DNA of 64,000 nucleotides from Acidiferrobacteraceae bacterium (GTDB lineage Bacteria > Pseudomonadota > Gammaproteobacteria > Arenicellales > UBA868): NCBI GenBank assembly GCA_002721105.1, contig PBJL01000015.1, positions 4,649-68,648 of the forward strand, written 5' to 3'. The notes under the pieces were generated by a model. That model did not search any database, was not told where the DNA came from, and worked only from the letters and a program-made list of their open reading frames with translations. Positions 8,372-17,493 of this stretch are shown here, one piece after another. The translations under genes and the position numbers were made by a program. Position 1 is the stretch's first letter, and each line of letters starts with the position of its first letter.

Positions 8372-9121
8372 TCAAATAACCTTTGCTTCGGTTTTTAGTT
8401 TATCCAGCAATTCACTGGCGCTTTTTACTTTCACGCCCTCACTTCGACTTGGCGGTTCAAACACCTTGAGCGTCTTTAGTCTGGGCTCAATGGTCAAACC
8501 TAATTCATCCGGTGTCAAAACTTCGATCGGTTTCTTTTTCGCTTTCATGATGTTAGGGAGAGAGGCGTACCGTGGCTCATTGAGCCTTAAATCAACTGTT
8601 ACGATAGCTGGCAACTTTAGTAATACTTTTTCCAATCCGCCATCAACCTCTCTTACTACTTCGCATCTATTTTCAATAATTTCTATATTGGAAACAAATG
8701 CCCCTATAGTCCAGTTGAGAAGTCCGGCGAGCATTTGGCCAGTCTGATTATTGTCAGAATCTATGGCCTGCTTGCCAAGCAGGACAATGCTAGGCTCCTC
8801 ACGACCTACTATGGCCTTGAGTAATTTTGCAATCCCCAATGGCTCTATAGAAGAATCAGTTTTCACTAATATGCCTCGGTCAGCCCCCATTGCTAAACCC
8901 GAACGGAGAGTCTCCTGCGCGGATTCCTCGCCAACCGTAACTAAAATAATTTCAGTCGCCTGGCCTGCCTCTTTCAAACGAAGTCCTTCTTCTACAGCAA
9001 TTTCGCAAAATGGGTTCATCGCCATTTTTACATTTTGCAGCTCTACACCGCTTTCATCAGATTTCACTCTAATCTTGATATTTGCATCAACCACTCTCTT
9101 AACTGCTACTAGAACTTTCAT
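8372..9121 (-). CDS. etfB: Electron transfer flavoprotein beta subunit
   Basis: The 249-residue beta subunit of ETF binds AMP and docks on the dehydrogenase. Family features include the opening MKVLVAVKRVVDANIKIRV, NPFCEIAVEEGLRLKE, LGKQAIDSDNNQTGQMLA and PRYASLPNIMKAKKKP near residue 195, which matches the recognition-loop region that contacts partner dehydrogenases. An AAGGTGA Shine-Dalgarno precedes the ATG. It lies 60 bases after the 836-residue dehydrogenase gene and directly before etfA, so the three probably form one transcript. Confidence 0.93.
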   Translation of the reverse strand: MKVLVAVKRVVDANIKIRVKSDESGVELQNVKMAMNPFCEIAVEEGLRLKEAGQATEIILVTVGEESAQETLRSGLAMGADRGILVKTDSSIEPLGIAKLLKAIVGREEPSIVLLGKQAIDSDNNQTGQMLAGLLNWTIGAFVSNIEIIENRCEVVREVDGGLEKVLLKLPAIVTVDLRLNEPRYASLPNIMKAKKKPIEVLTPDELGLTIEPRLKTLKVFEPPSRSEGVKVKSASELLDKLKTEAKVI

Positions 9122-9181
9122 ACTTTGTTCACCTTAGAATAATAGATTGACGGTTTTCCTTTCGTCTTTCACCACGATATT

Positions 9182-11692
9182 TTATTCTCTTAATCGCTCG
9201 TTCTTGGGATCAAACGGAGACTCAGCTATAACTTTAGCGGGAAATCGTTCCCCGAGGATTTCAATCTCTAATTTAGTATTTAACTCTGAATATTTACTTT
9301 CTATCATACCGAGCGCTAATGATTTACCAACACGCCATCCGTAGCCTCCGGATGTGCAACGCCCAACCAGTTGAGAATCCGCATAAATCGGCTCTGACCC
9401 ACGGGGATCGGTATCCTTGATTTCAAATACTTCTAGCGTAACGAATCTCCATTTGAATCCTTTTTCTTGCCATTCTTGCAGACCTACCTTCCCGGTGAAA
9501 TTATCTCTAGATTGATCTACAAAACGTTCTAAACCCGACTCTAACGCAGAATATTCGATTGAAAGTTCTCTTGGAATTAGTCGATACGATTTTTCCAATC
9601 GAAGCGAGTCCATAGCACGTATCCCGAAAGGTTTCAAATCGTATTTTTTTCCAAAATCAAAGAGCATATCAAATAGCGTATTCTGCTCTTCTATTGGGTG
9701 ATGCAATTCCCAGCCTAATTCACCAACAAAATTAACTCTTATAGCATGCACTGTGCTATTGCCAATTTCTATCTCTTGTCCAGATAACCACGGGAATGCA
9801 CTCGATGAAAAATTCTTTCCGGTCAAATCTTGAAGCAAATTACGGGAATCTGGTCCGGCTAGAACAAATACACCCCACTTCTCTGTAATACTTTCAAGCT
9901 TAACATCTGTACCTTCAGATACTGATTTAAGCAGGTAGTCAAAATCGTGCCTATCAAAAACTCCTGCTGAAACTAAATAAAACCGTTCATCATCAATTCG
10001 ATACACCGTAAATTCAGAACGAACACCTCCTCTGGAGGTCAAAAGATGGCACAAATTAATCTTTCCTCTCTTGGTTGGTACTCTGTTCGCAAAAAGTGAC
10101 CCTAACCATTCTTCTGCGTCGCTCCCCGAAACAATTGTTTTTGAAAACGCCGACATATCAAGTAATCCAACTTTTTTATGAACATGCAAGCATTCTTCAC
10201 CAACGAATGGAAAGTAGTTACTGCGACGAAAACTCCATCGCTCCCTAACAGCCGTGCTCTCAGTTTTAGGTGCATGATTCTCCCCTGCTATGGTATCTCC
10301 CTTTTGTAATTCTTCAACGGGAACCTCATAGTCTTTAGGGGCAAACCAATTAGGTCTCTCCCATCCATAGATTGACCCAAAAACTGCCCCCAACTCGGCC
10401 ATTTTGTCATAGCAAGGAGACTTTTTTAGGGGTCGAGCTGCGGGCCGCTCTTCATCTGGGTAGTGCACCGTAAAAACCATTGAGTACGCTTCCTCATTTT
10501 TTGATATCAAATAATCTTTAGTCGCATAAGAACCGAATCGACGGGGATCAACACCCATCATATCAATAGTAGGTTCACCATTAACCATCCATTCTGCAAG
10601 CTGCCACCCAGCGCCGCCTGCTGCTGTAATTCCGAAACTATGGCCCTCATTAAACCAAAAATTTTTTACATTCCATGCTGGCCCTATAATTGGACTACCA
10701 TCGGGGGTATAACAAATAGCGCCGTTGTAAATTTCTTTTACACCCACCTCTCCAAATATAGGGACGCGTTTAATTGCTGCATTGATATGTGGCTCAAGCC
10801 GATCCAGATCAGCATCGAATAGCTCATACTCTGAATTGTTAGACGGCCCATCCACATAACAACATGGGGCTCCTTTTTCATATGGGCCAAGCAATAATCC
10901 TCCATTTTCTTCTCGCATATAAAAAGAAGCATCAGAATCCCGAAGCACGCCCATTTCTGGTAGTCCTTTTTCCTGTCGCTCTACGATTCGATCGTGTGGC
11001 TCCGTTACAATAAATTGATGTTCAACTGGTATGACCGGAACATCTAAACCAACCATAGCCCCCGTTTGGCGCGCAAAATTTCCAGTAGCAGCAACAATAT
11101 GCTCGCACTCTATAGAGCCCTTACTTGTTTCCACAATCCATTCATTATTCTTTTTTTGTTTTATGGCAGTTGCAGGTGTATCCCGATAAATAGTCGCCCC
11201 CAAACTTCGTGCAGCATTTGCAAAAGCTTGTGTGAGATCCGCTGGTTGAATATATCCGTCATCGGGATGCTGAATTGCACCAATAACTCCATCTAAGTTG
11301 CAGAGCGGCCAAATCTCACCAACCTCATATGGCGTAAGAACCTTTACGTTCACTCCTATTGTCTTTGCAACACCGCAATAGTAACGGTACTCATCCATTC
11401 GATCTTGAGTGGAAGCTAACCTAATATTAGACACTTGGCGTAATCCAACCTGCTGACCAACTTCTTGCTCAAGTTTGCTGTATAAATTAACGGAATACTT
11501 ATGGATCTGGCCAACAGAGTAACTCATATTGAAAAGGGGCAACAAACCTGCCGCATGCCAAGTAGATCCTGAGGTCAGTTCCTTCCTTTCCAACAAGACT
11601 AAATCGCTCCACCCCTTTTTTGCTAAATGATAGAGGGTACTTACTCCGACCACGCCACCACCCACAACCACCACACGAGCGCTACTTTTCAT
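9182..11692 (-). CDS. Dimethylglycine/sarcosine dehydrogenase-like FAD enzyme
   Basis: The 836-residue protein has a D-amino-acid-oxidase-type FAD domain (residues about 5-380; VVVVGGGVVGVSTLYHLAKK), an FAO_M linker (about 385-440), and a GcvT-like folate-binding half (about 450-830) with VNFVGELGWELHHP. The motif TWHAAGL places His46 where the dimethylglycine dehydrogenase family attaches FAD covalently. Such enzymes oxidatively demethylate N-methyl amino acids, handing the formaldehyde unit to tetrahydrofolate and electrons to ETF. The etfBA genes follow immediately, and an MttB-family gene lies divergently upstream. The precise substrate (dimethylglycine, sarcosine, another N-methyl amine) is not decided by sequence. 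Confidence 0.85.
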   Translation of the reverse strand: MKSSARVVVVGGGVVGVSTLYHLAKKGWSDLVLLERKELTSGSTWHAAGLLPLFNMSYSVGQIHKYSVNLYSKLEQEVGQQVGLRQVSNIRLASTQDRMDEYRYYCGVAKTIGVNVKVLTPYEVGEIWPLCNLDGVIGAIQHPDDGYIQPADLTQAFANAARSLGATIYRDTPATAIKQKKNNEWIVETSKGSIECEHIVAATGNFARQTGAMVGLDVPVIPVEHQFIVTEPHDRIVERQEKGLPEMGVLRDSDASFYMREENGGLLLGPYEKGAPCCYVDGPSNNSEYELFDADLDRLEPHINAAIKRVPIFGEVGVKEIYNGAICYTPDGSPIIGPAWNVKNFWFNEGHSFGITAAGGAGWQLAEWMVNGEPTIDMMGVDPRRFGSYATKDYLISKNEEAYSMVFTVHYPDEERPAARPLKKSPCYDKMAELGAVFGSIYGWERPNWFAPKDYEVPVEELQKGDTIAGENHAPKTESTAVRERWSFRRSNYFPFVGEECLHVHKKVGLLDMSAFSKTIVSGSDAEEWLGSLFANRVPTKRGKINLCHLLTSRGGVRSEFTVYRIDDERFYLVSAGVFDRHDFDYLLKSVSEGTDVKLESITEKWGVFVLAGPDSRNLLQDLTGKNFSSSAFPWLSGQEIEIGNSTVHAIRVNFVGELGWELHHPIEEQNTLFDMLFDFGKKYDLKPFGIRAMDSLRLEKSYRLIPRELSIEYSALESGLERFVDQSRDNFTGKVGLQEWQEKGFKWRFVTLEVFEIKDTDPRGSEPIYADSQLVGRCTSGGYGWRVGKSLALGMIESKYSELNTKLEIEILGERFPAKVIAESPFDPKNERLRE

Positions 11693-11740
11693 TTATTAAC
11701 AATCTCCTCAACATGCAAACATATAAATCGTTGCTCCGTC

Positions 11741-11815
11741 TATTCTATTTCGAGAATAAACGTACGTCCAATCCCTTTCTTTACTGGCAAACCTATAAAC
11801 TAAACGAATTCGTTT
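11741..11815. promoter_or_regulatory. Palindromes in the divergent DMGDH-like/mttB-like promoter region
   Basis: Between the two divergent starts lie three symmetrical elements: TATTCT-N6-AGAATA (11741-11758), ACGTACGT (11760-11767) and the perfect 14-base palindrome AAACGAATTCGTTT (11802-11815). Their placement suits coordinate control of both genes. The binding protein is unknown. Confidence 0.4.
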
Positions 11816-11930
11816 TAAAATAACGAGATGAACCAATTGCTGTGACGTTCACAACACCAACTCCGTCGCGAGTTGATCAGACTTTCTTTATCGACAGCAT
11901 ACAATCAAAGATATGAAATGAGAAAAACCA

Positions 11931-13475
11931 ATGAATACTAACCGTCCACGTCGAACAAAAACGGGTGGCCGCAGGGGCCGTCATTTACGAAAACCTGCCC
12001 AGGAAATAGCCTCACCTCCCTATATAACTAGAAAAGTTCCGGTATATGATATAGCTTCAGAAGAGCTATTAGCACTAATTGAAGCTAATGCGAATAGAGT
12101 TCTAGAAGAAATAGGAATTGAATTTCGTGGCGATACTGAAGCGCTAGAGCTTTTTAAAACAGCAGGAGCAATGATTGATGGTGAGAGAGTGCGCTTTCCT
12201 AAAGATATGTGTCGAGAAATTATCCAAAACAATGCCCCGCGCGAATTCATTCAGCATGCAAGAAACTCAAAACGAAGCGTCAAAATTGGTGGCAACAATA
12301 TGGTTTTGGCTCCGGGTTACGGGTCTCCATTTATTCGAGATTTAGACAATGGTCGCAGATATGCGACCATTGGCGATTTCGAAAATTTTACAAAATTGAC
12401 TTGGATGTCTCCAGCTCTGCACCACTCAGGAGGAACCTTGTGTGAACCTGTGGATGTGCCCGTAAATAAACGCCACCTAGACATGGTCTACAGCCATATT
12501 AAATGGAGTGATAAACCATTTATGGGATCAGTTACTGCTCCTGAACGAGCGCTTGATACAGTCAAATTGGCTTCGATCGTGTTTGGTGCAGAATTCGTGG
12601 AAACAAACTGTGTTGTAACTAGCCTGATTAATGCTAACTCTCCAATGACTTATGATGCGACAATGCTGGGAGCAGCTCGGATATACGCCCAATATAATCA
12701 AGGAACTATCATATCACCCTTCATTCTCTCAGGCGCTATGTCGCCGGTCACAGTGGTGGGTACCTGCACTCAACTTTTTGCAGAAGCATTGGCGGGTATG
12801 GCTTTCGTTCAACTCACCAAACCGGGAGCACCTGTAATTTTTGGAACTTTCAGTAGTTCAATTTCCATGCAATCTGGAGCGCCAACTTTCGGAACCCCAG
12901 AACCAACACAAGTGCTCTTTATCGCTGCCGCTCTAGCAAGACGCTTGGGAGTGCCTTTCCGAAGCGGAGGTGGGCTTTGCGCATCAAAAATTCCAGATGC
13001 GCAGGCAAGTTATGAGTCCGCGAATACTCTACAGGCGGCGATGTACGCTGGAGTAAATTTTATGCTACACACATCAGGATGGCTTGAGGGCGGCCTGACG
13101 ATGAGCTATGAAAAATTTATTTTAGATACTGATCAAGCTGGAATGATAAATACATTCCTTGCAGGTATTGATGAATCAGAAAATGGCCAAGCTATGTCTG
13201 CATTAAAAGAAGTAGGTCCAGGAAATCATTTTCTGGGATGCACCCATACTCAGGAAAATTTCGAATCTGCTTTCTATAGATCTAGCATAGCGGATAACAA
13301 TAGTTTTGAGCAATGGCGAGACGAAGGGGAACGCGACGCTGTATTCAGGGCTAATAAATTATATAAAGACATGCTGGCGAGATACGAAGCCCCTAAAATT
13401 GATGAAGGAATCGATGAAGCATTAATTGAATATATACGAGCACGAAAAGACGAAATGCCAGACGCAACCTATTAG
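11931..13475 (+). CDS. Trimethylamine methyltransferase (MttB) family protein, non-pyrrolysine type
   Basis: The 514-residue protein belongs to the MttB/COG5598 superfamily of corrinoid-dependent methyltransferases, recognisable from VLEEIGIEFRGD, the central barrel strands (SPFILSGAMSPVTVVGT, LTKPGAPVIFGTFSS) and FRSGGGLCASKIPDAQASYES. The reading frame has no internal TAG, so it is not the pyrrolysine enzyme; non-Pyl relatives such as MtgB act on glycine betaine and similar quaternary amines. The first 25 residues are very basic (RPRRTKTGGRRGRHLRK), unusual for this family. No corrinoid protein or corrinoid reductase gene is nearby. It is divergent from the DMGDH-etfBA operon, which suggests successive demethylation steps. 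Confidence 0.85.
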   Translation: MNTNRPRRTKTGGRRGRHLRKPAQEIASPPYITRKVPVYDIASEELLALIEANANRVLEEIGIEFRGDTEALELFKTAGAMIDGERVRFPKDMCREIIQNNAPREFIQHARNSKRSVKIGGNNMVLAPGYGSPFIRDLDNGRRYATIGDFENFTKLTWMSPALHHSGGTLCEPVDVPVNKRHLDMVYSHIKWSDKPFMGSVTAPERALDTVKLASIVFGAEFVETNCVVTSLINANSPMTYDATMLGAARIYAQYNQGTIISPFILSGAMSPVTVVGTCTQLFAEALAGMAFVQLTKPGAPVIFGTFSSSISMQSGAPTFGTPEPTQVLFIAAALARRLGVPFRSGGGLCASKIPDAQASYESANTLQAAMYAGVNFMLHTSGWLEGGLTMSYEKFILDTDQAGMINTFLAGIDESENGQAMSALKEVGPGNHFLGCTHTQENFESAFYRSSIADNNSFEQWRDEGERDAVFRANKLYKDMLARYEAPKIDEGIDEALIEYIRARKDEMPDATY

Positions 13476-13496
13476 AACAACGCTAGTAATAGATAA

Positions 13497-13976
13497 TTAA
13501 AGTAACTCCAGCATACTTTCAGCATTACTAACCTCAAATTTTCCTGATTTCTCAATATTCAAATGTGTGATGACCCTGTTACGAACCATCATCGCATACC
13601 GAAGGGAACGTATTCCAAATCCCGCATCTGACAAATCCAACACTAGCCCGGCGGCTTTCGTAAACAAAGCTGACCCGTCGGCAAACATCTCGATCTCATC
13701 GGTAACTCCTTGATCTCTTCCCCAGGCGTCCATTACATACACATCATTGACTGAAATGCAGACGATCTTGTCAATTCCTTTCGCAATAAACTCTGCTGAT
13801 TTAGTCAGGTAACCAGGCAGATGTTGCGCAGAGCACAGAGGCGTAAAGGCGCCTGGAACGGCGAAAACAACGGCATTTATACCGGAAAACCAGTCTAATG
13901 GTGAAATGCTCTCGGAACCCTTGGAAGACATTCTAAAAAGTCTCGCATCGGGTACATAATCACCTACTTTGATCAT
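13497..13976 (-). CDS. Peroxiredoxin (Prx5/redoxin type)
   Basis: About 159 residues carry the Prx5-type active-site motif PGAFTPLCSAQHLP, with the peroxidatic cysteine following TPL, and the downstream segment FGIRSLRYAMMVRNRVI. It would reduce hydrogen peroxide or alkyl hydroperoxides using glutathione or thioredoxin-type donors in the cytoplasm. The ATG at 13976 follows GAGGAG at good spacing; a TTG one codon upstream is less likely. It is convergent with the mttB-like gene. A link to peroxide from the neighbouring flavoenzymes is possible but not shown. Confidence 0.88.
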   Translation of the reverse strand: MIKVGDYVPDARLFRMSSKGSESISPLDWFSGINAVVFAVPGAFTPLCSAQHLPGYLTKSAEFIAKGIDKIVCISVNDVYVMDAWGRDQGVTDEIEMFADGSALFTKAAGLVLDLSDAGFGIRSLRYAMMVRNRVITHLNIEKSGKFEVSNAESMLELL

Positions 13977-14155
13977 CAATAGCTCCTCTATACTCTATGG
14001 TTTTATGTTGGTTTTAAATTGGTTAACATACCACTGACTAATCCTAAATACTACCGGACTACTTTTCTGCCCATGAACTCTAAAAGAATTTTAAATCTCG
14101 TTAGATATATCAAGTGCAGATACCGACCAATAATTAACCGTCGGGAAAGATTTAT

Positions 14156-15184
14156 ATGCAAAAACTCATCGATCTAAGGAGTGATACTGTAACCCGTCCA
14201 GTGCAGGAAATGAAACTTGCAATGAAAGATGCGGAAGTTGGGGACGATGTCTTTGGAGATGATCCAACCATTAACAAACTAGAGCAAAAAGTCGCTGAAC
14301 TTTTACAAATGGATGCTAGTTTATTTGTCACCAGCGGAACACAAAGTAACCTGCTTGCTCTATTCAGTCATTGCCAACGAGGTGATGAATATATAGCAGG
14401 TCAAGACGCTCACAGTTATCTTGAAGAAGGTGGTGGTGGTGCTATTTTAGCAAGTATTCAACCACAACCAATACCAAATGAGCCTGATGGAACCCTTCCA
14501 ATCAAAAAAATCAACTCATTGATCAAGCCTGACGATTTTCATTTCGCCCAAACTCGACTAGTTTGCTTAGAAAATACCTGGCATGGTAAGCCGTTACCAC
14601 TTAAATATATCGAGGAAGTTTCACAACTGACACAGGCTAATGGACTCGCTCTTCATTTAGACGGAGCCAGATTATTTAATGCTGTCGTGCAGCAGAAAAC
14701 AGATGTTAAAACCGTATGTAAACATTTTGATTCAGTGTCTGTTTGCCTATCCAAAGGATTAGGTGCACCAATCGGATCAGTCTTATGCGGGTCACATGAA
14801 TTGATTTCAAAAGCTCGCCGATGGAGAAAGATGCTAGGTGGCGGCTGGCGACAAGCCGGAGGCCTAGCTGCCGGCGGAATATATGCCCTAACGAATCATA
14901 TACAACGCTTAGAGAAAGATCATTATCATGCCGCCCTACTTGCAAAATATCTCGAGCAGATTGAAGCACTAACAATTGAAAATGAACCTAATAGAACTAA
15001 TATGGTATGGATAGAAATGCCTCAACATTTATTAAGCCCTCTAAAACAATTTCTTCTAGAACAACAAATTCTAATTAGTGTGGATGATTATCCTATCCGC
15101 TTAGTGACGCATCTCGATGTTGATGAAGAGTCGATTGAGCGAGCTGGTAAAGCATTCCAACAATTTTTCGAAACACAACACTAA
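14156..15184 (+). CDS. ltaE: Low-specificity L-threonine aldolase
   Basis: This PLP enzyme of fold type I cleaves threonine or allo-threonine to glycine and acetaldehyde. The 342-residue protein opens with IDLRSDTVTRP and has GDDVFGDDPTINKLE, HLDGARLFNA and the PLP-lysine motif SVCLSKGLGAPIGSVL (Lys200). GGGWRQAGGLAAGGIYAL is also typical. A GGGAAAG Shine-Dalgarno precedes the ATG. The next gene, a GlxA-type regulator, starts 17 bases downstream, so the pair is probably cotranscribed. Its glycine could connect with the one-carbon enzymes to the left. Confidence 0.92.
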   Translation: MQKLIDLRSDTVTRPVQEMKLAMKDAEVGDDVFGDDPTINKLEQKVAELLQMDASLFVTSGTQSNLLALFSHCQRGDEYIAGQDAHSYLEEGGGGAILASIQPQPIPNEPDGTLPIKKINSLIKPDDFHFAQTRLVCLENTWHGKPLPLKYIEEVSQLTQANGLALHLDGARLFNAVVQQKTDVKTVCKHFDSVSVCLSKGLGAPIGSVLCGSHELISKARRWRKMLGGGWRQAGGLAAGGIYALTNHIQRLEKDHYHAALLAKYLEQIEALTIENEPNRTNMVWIEMPQHLLSPLKQFLLEQQILISVDDYPIRLVTHLDVDEESIERAGKAFQQFFETQH

Positions 15185-15201
15185 CTGAGAAGCTCTTCAA
15201 A

Positions 15202-16185
15202 ATGCCAGCAATGGACCAATATAGCACGAGAAAATATGGCTTTCTCCTTCTGCCAGATTTTACGATGATCTCGGTCTCAGCATGCGTTGAAACACTCAGG
15301 ATGGCAAATCGAATCAGTGGTGACAATCTTTATGAGTATGAGCTATTTTCACTTGATGGATCCTCCGTGGCTGCCAGTAATGGGTTAACACTGCATCCAA
15401 TCTCAGAGCTTTCCCAGGATGTAAATCCAGAAGCTATTTTTGTATGTGCGGGATTGTCTTTAAACCGAGAATGGGAACAGAAACTTTCGAAACAGCTCAG
15501 ACCGTTAGCTCGCAAAAAAGTTATCTTAGGCGGCATTTGTACGGGTAGTTATCTTTTGGCCAGAATTGGTCAGCTGGAAGGCTATCGTTCCACGGTTCAC
15601 TGGGAAAACATCAGAGAGATGCGGGAGGAGTTTCCTGATCTAATTATCTCTGCTGAACTATTTGAAATTGATCGGGATCGTTATACGTGCTCTGGAGGGA
15701 CAGCGCCAATGGACATGATGCTTACTCTGATTAGTCGCCAACATGGAATCGAACTCGCGACTGCAATATCAGAACAATTTATTTATGATCGCATCAGAGG
15801 CCCGAATGACCGCCAACGGATACCCCTAAAACAAAGATTTGGAAATAGTCAACCTAAATTAATTGAAGCAGTCGAGCTAATGGAATCGAATATTGAAGAA
15901 CCAATGGGTCTTGATGAGCTCGCACAGCATGTTGGTGTTTCTCGGAGACAACTAGAGAGAATTTTTAAAAAACACTTAGACTGTGTCCCGACACGATATT
16001 ATTTAGAATTAAGACTTAGACGAGCTCGAGAACTTCTATTAACTACACCTCGCTCTATAGTTGACGTTGCATTTGCATGTGGTTTCGTATCACCTCCTCA
16101 TTTTAGTAAATGCTATCGCGAATTCTTTAAAATTCCTCCGCGAGACGAGCGCAACAACATAGGAACAACAAAAACCGATTTTTAA
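15202..16185 (+). CDS. GlxA-family transcriptional regulator (DJ-1/PfpI domain plus AraC HTH)
   Basis: The 327-residue protein combines an N-terminal class I glutaminase-like DJ-1/PfpI domain (residues about 8-180, nucleophile-elbow-like GGICTGSYLLA) with a C-terminal AraC/XylS double helix-turn-helix (about 225-320; LAQHVGVSRRQLERIFKKHL and DVAFACGFVSPPHFSKCYRE). The same architecture is found in GbdR and CdhR, regulators of glycine betaine and carnitine catabolism, and in GlxA-type regulators. Given the DMGDH-like, ETF and MttB-like genes to the left, it may activate methylamine or betaine catabolism, though its direct neighbour is the threonine aldolase gene. Confidence 0.88.
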   Translation: MPAMDQYSTRKYGFLLLPDFTMISVSACVETLRMANRISGDNLYEYELFSLDGSSVAASNGLTLHPISELSQDVNPEAIFVCAGLSLNREWEQKLSKQLRPLARKKVILGGICTGSYLLARIGQLEGYRSTVHWENIREMREEFPDLIISAELFEIDRDRYTCSGGTAPMDMMLTLISRQHGIELATAISEQFIYDRIRGPNDRQRIPLKQRFGNSQPKLIEAVELMESNIEEPMGLDELAQHVGVSRRQLERIFKKHLDCVPTRYYLELRLRRARELLLTTPRSIVDVAFACGFVSPPHFSKCYREFFKIPPRDERNNIGTTKTDF

Positions 16186-16191
16186 TTTTTG

Positions 16192-16683
16192 CTACGCCCC
16201 CATTAAAGTTGATCTGTCGCTCTTCCAATCTCTTAAATCTTTGAAAAACTTCGTCAGCAAAATCTTGGACTCATCAGCACAAACCCCAGATATTACCTTA
16301 CACTGATGATGCATCATCCTTGACTCCAACAAATTAATCACGCTACCAGCTGCACCAGATACAGGTTCGCGGGTGCCAAAAATTACTTCCTTGACCCGAG
16401 CCTCCAAGATTGCACCCACACACATGACGCATGGCTCCACCGTAACGTAAAGTGAAGATTCTTGCAGACGATAATTACCGATTTTCTTGCATGCCTCTCG
16501 GATTGCTCTAATCTCAGCATGCCCTGTAGGGTCTGATTCAGATATCCGACTATTGTGCCCACGACCAATAATTTCTCCTTTAATAAACAGCACGGCACCC
16601 ACTGGGACTTCGGAACGAGACATTGCAATTCGTGCTTCTTTCAATGCTTCCTGCATTCGGGCAATGTGAAGTTTATAAGTCAC
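16192..16683 (-). CDS. tadA: tRNA-specific adenosine deaminase TadA
   Basis: TadA converts adenosine-34 to inosine in tRNA-Arg(ACG), allowing wobble decoding. The 163-residue protein has the zinc deaminase motifs HAEIRAI (ligand His and catalytic Glu) and PCVMCVGAI (two Cys ligands), with EVPVGAVLF before them. The start is a GTG at 16683; the next Met (codon 10) would leave the family N-terminus short. It is convergent with the GlxA-type regulator, with only 6 bases between stops. Guanine deaminases share the fold, but length and motif context fit TadA. Confidence 0.92.
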   Translation of the reverse strand: MTYKLHIARMQEALKEARIAMSRSEVPVGAVLFIKGEIIGRGHNSRISESDPTGHAEIRAIREACKKIGNYRLQESSLYVTVEPCVMCVGAILEARVKEVIFGTREPVSGAAGSVINLLESRMMHHQCKVISGVCADESKILLTKFFKDLRDWKSDRSTLMGA

Positions 16684-16753
16684 CTAGCGGCTCACCTAAA
16701 TTTAAATAACGATACATTTTTATCCTTTCTTGCACACTTTAGAACACCAGAAT

Positions 16754-17131
16754 TTAATAATGTTGTTTTCTCGGTATTACACCACGAACCCCGCCCTGAG
16801 GATTGTCAACATCACCCTTTCTTCTAGGTATCAAATGTATATGCAAATGAGCTATTGATTGACCAGCATCTGCTCCAGAATTTATTCCAATATTAAACGC
16901 AGAAACTGACTCATCCTTCATTTCGATTTTCTCTTTCATAACTCGAAGAATTTTGTGAACTGCATTGATTTCGGAGTGATCTAACAAAAAATAGGACTCT
17001 ACATGCCGTTTAGGAATAATCAATGTGTGCATAGATGTTACTGGGTGCTTGTCTTTTCTGGCATAGACCAAAACATCATCTAGAACAACCTCGCTTGAAA
17101 TAGGATTACAAAAGATGCATGTGTTGGGCAT
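16754..17131 (-). CDS. HIT-family nucleotide hydrolase/transferase
   Basis: The 125-residue protein has the histidine triad HLHIHLIPRRKG near residue 100, preceded by NIGINSGADAGQSIAHLH, and the N-terminal segment TCIFCNPISSEVV with a CxxC pair. HIT proteins of this length (HinT/PKCI-like) hydrolyse nucleoside phosphoramidates or dinucleotides. The role here cannot be narrowed further. It lies 70 bases after tadA on the same strand, and the zinc-ribbon gene ends 38 bases before its start, so the strand runs on without obvious breaks. Confidence 0.88.
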   Translation of the reverse strand: MPNTCIFCNPISSEVVLDDVLVYARKDKHPVTSMHTLIIPKRHVESYFLLDHSEINAVHKILRVMKEKIEMKDESVSAFNIGINSGADAGQSIAHLHIHLIPRRKGDVDNPQGGVRGVIPRKQHY

Positions 17132-17169
17132 TTTTCTTAGGCGTCTCTAAATTAGTGAATTTATGACAT

Positions 17170-17394
17170 CTATAGTGCATCATTCTCGTATACGCTCTGA
17201 CATGTCTTACATTGAACAAAATACCCTTTCCTATCATCATTGCCTGTCGGAAAAATAGGGATGAAAAACACCGTGATCCACTCTCGAAGGCTGATGACAT
17301 CACATTTTTGCTTCATCTCGCATTTGGGGCAAATAATATAGCGTTCTGAAATTATTTTTCGTCTATCTCTGGTGCCAAATAATATTAGGAGCAT
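17170..17394 (-). CDS. Small zinc-ribbon protein
   Basis: About 74 residues from the ATG at 17394 (MLLILFGTRDRRK). It contains CPKC and, about 40 residues later, CKTC, enough to bind one zinc. The middle segment WITVFFIPIFPTGN is hydrophobic, as in zinc-ribbon family proteins that sit at the membrane. An in-frame TTG 24 codons upstream would add a second hydrophobic stretch but is a weak start. Function unknown. Confidence 0.6.
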   Translation of the reverse strand: MLLILFGTRDRRKIISERYIICPKCEMKQKCDVISLREWITVFFIPIFPTGNDDRKGYFVQCKTCQSVYENDAL

Positions 17395-17493
17395 TCTGCT
17401 GAACAACCTGATTCTGAGATCAAGGATAATGAAAGTATTCTTGAACGTTAAAATAAAAACCAACAATCTATTTCTGTCTATAAATATATTAGT

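Noticed and set aside
11931..13475. Pyrrolysine-containing MttB
   Set aside because: The reading frame has no in-frame amber codon and there are no pyl genes in the window.
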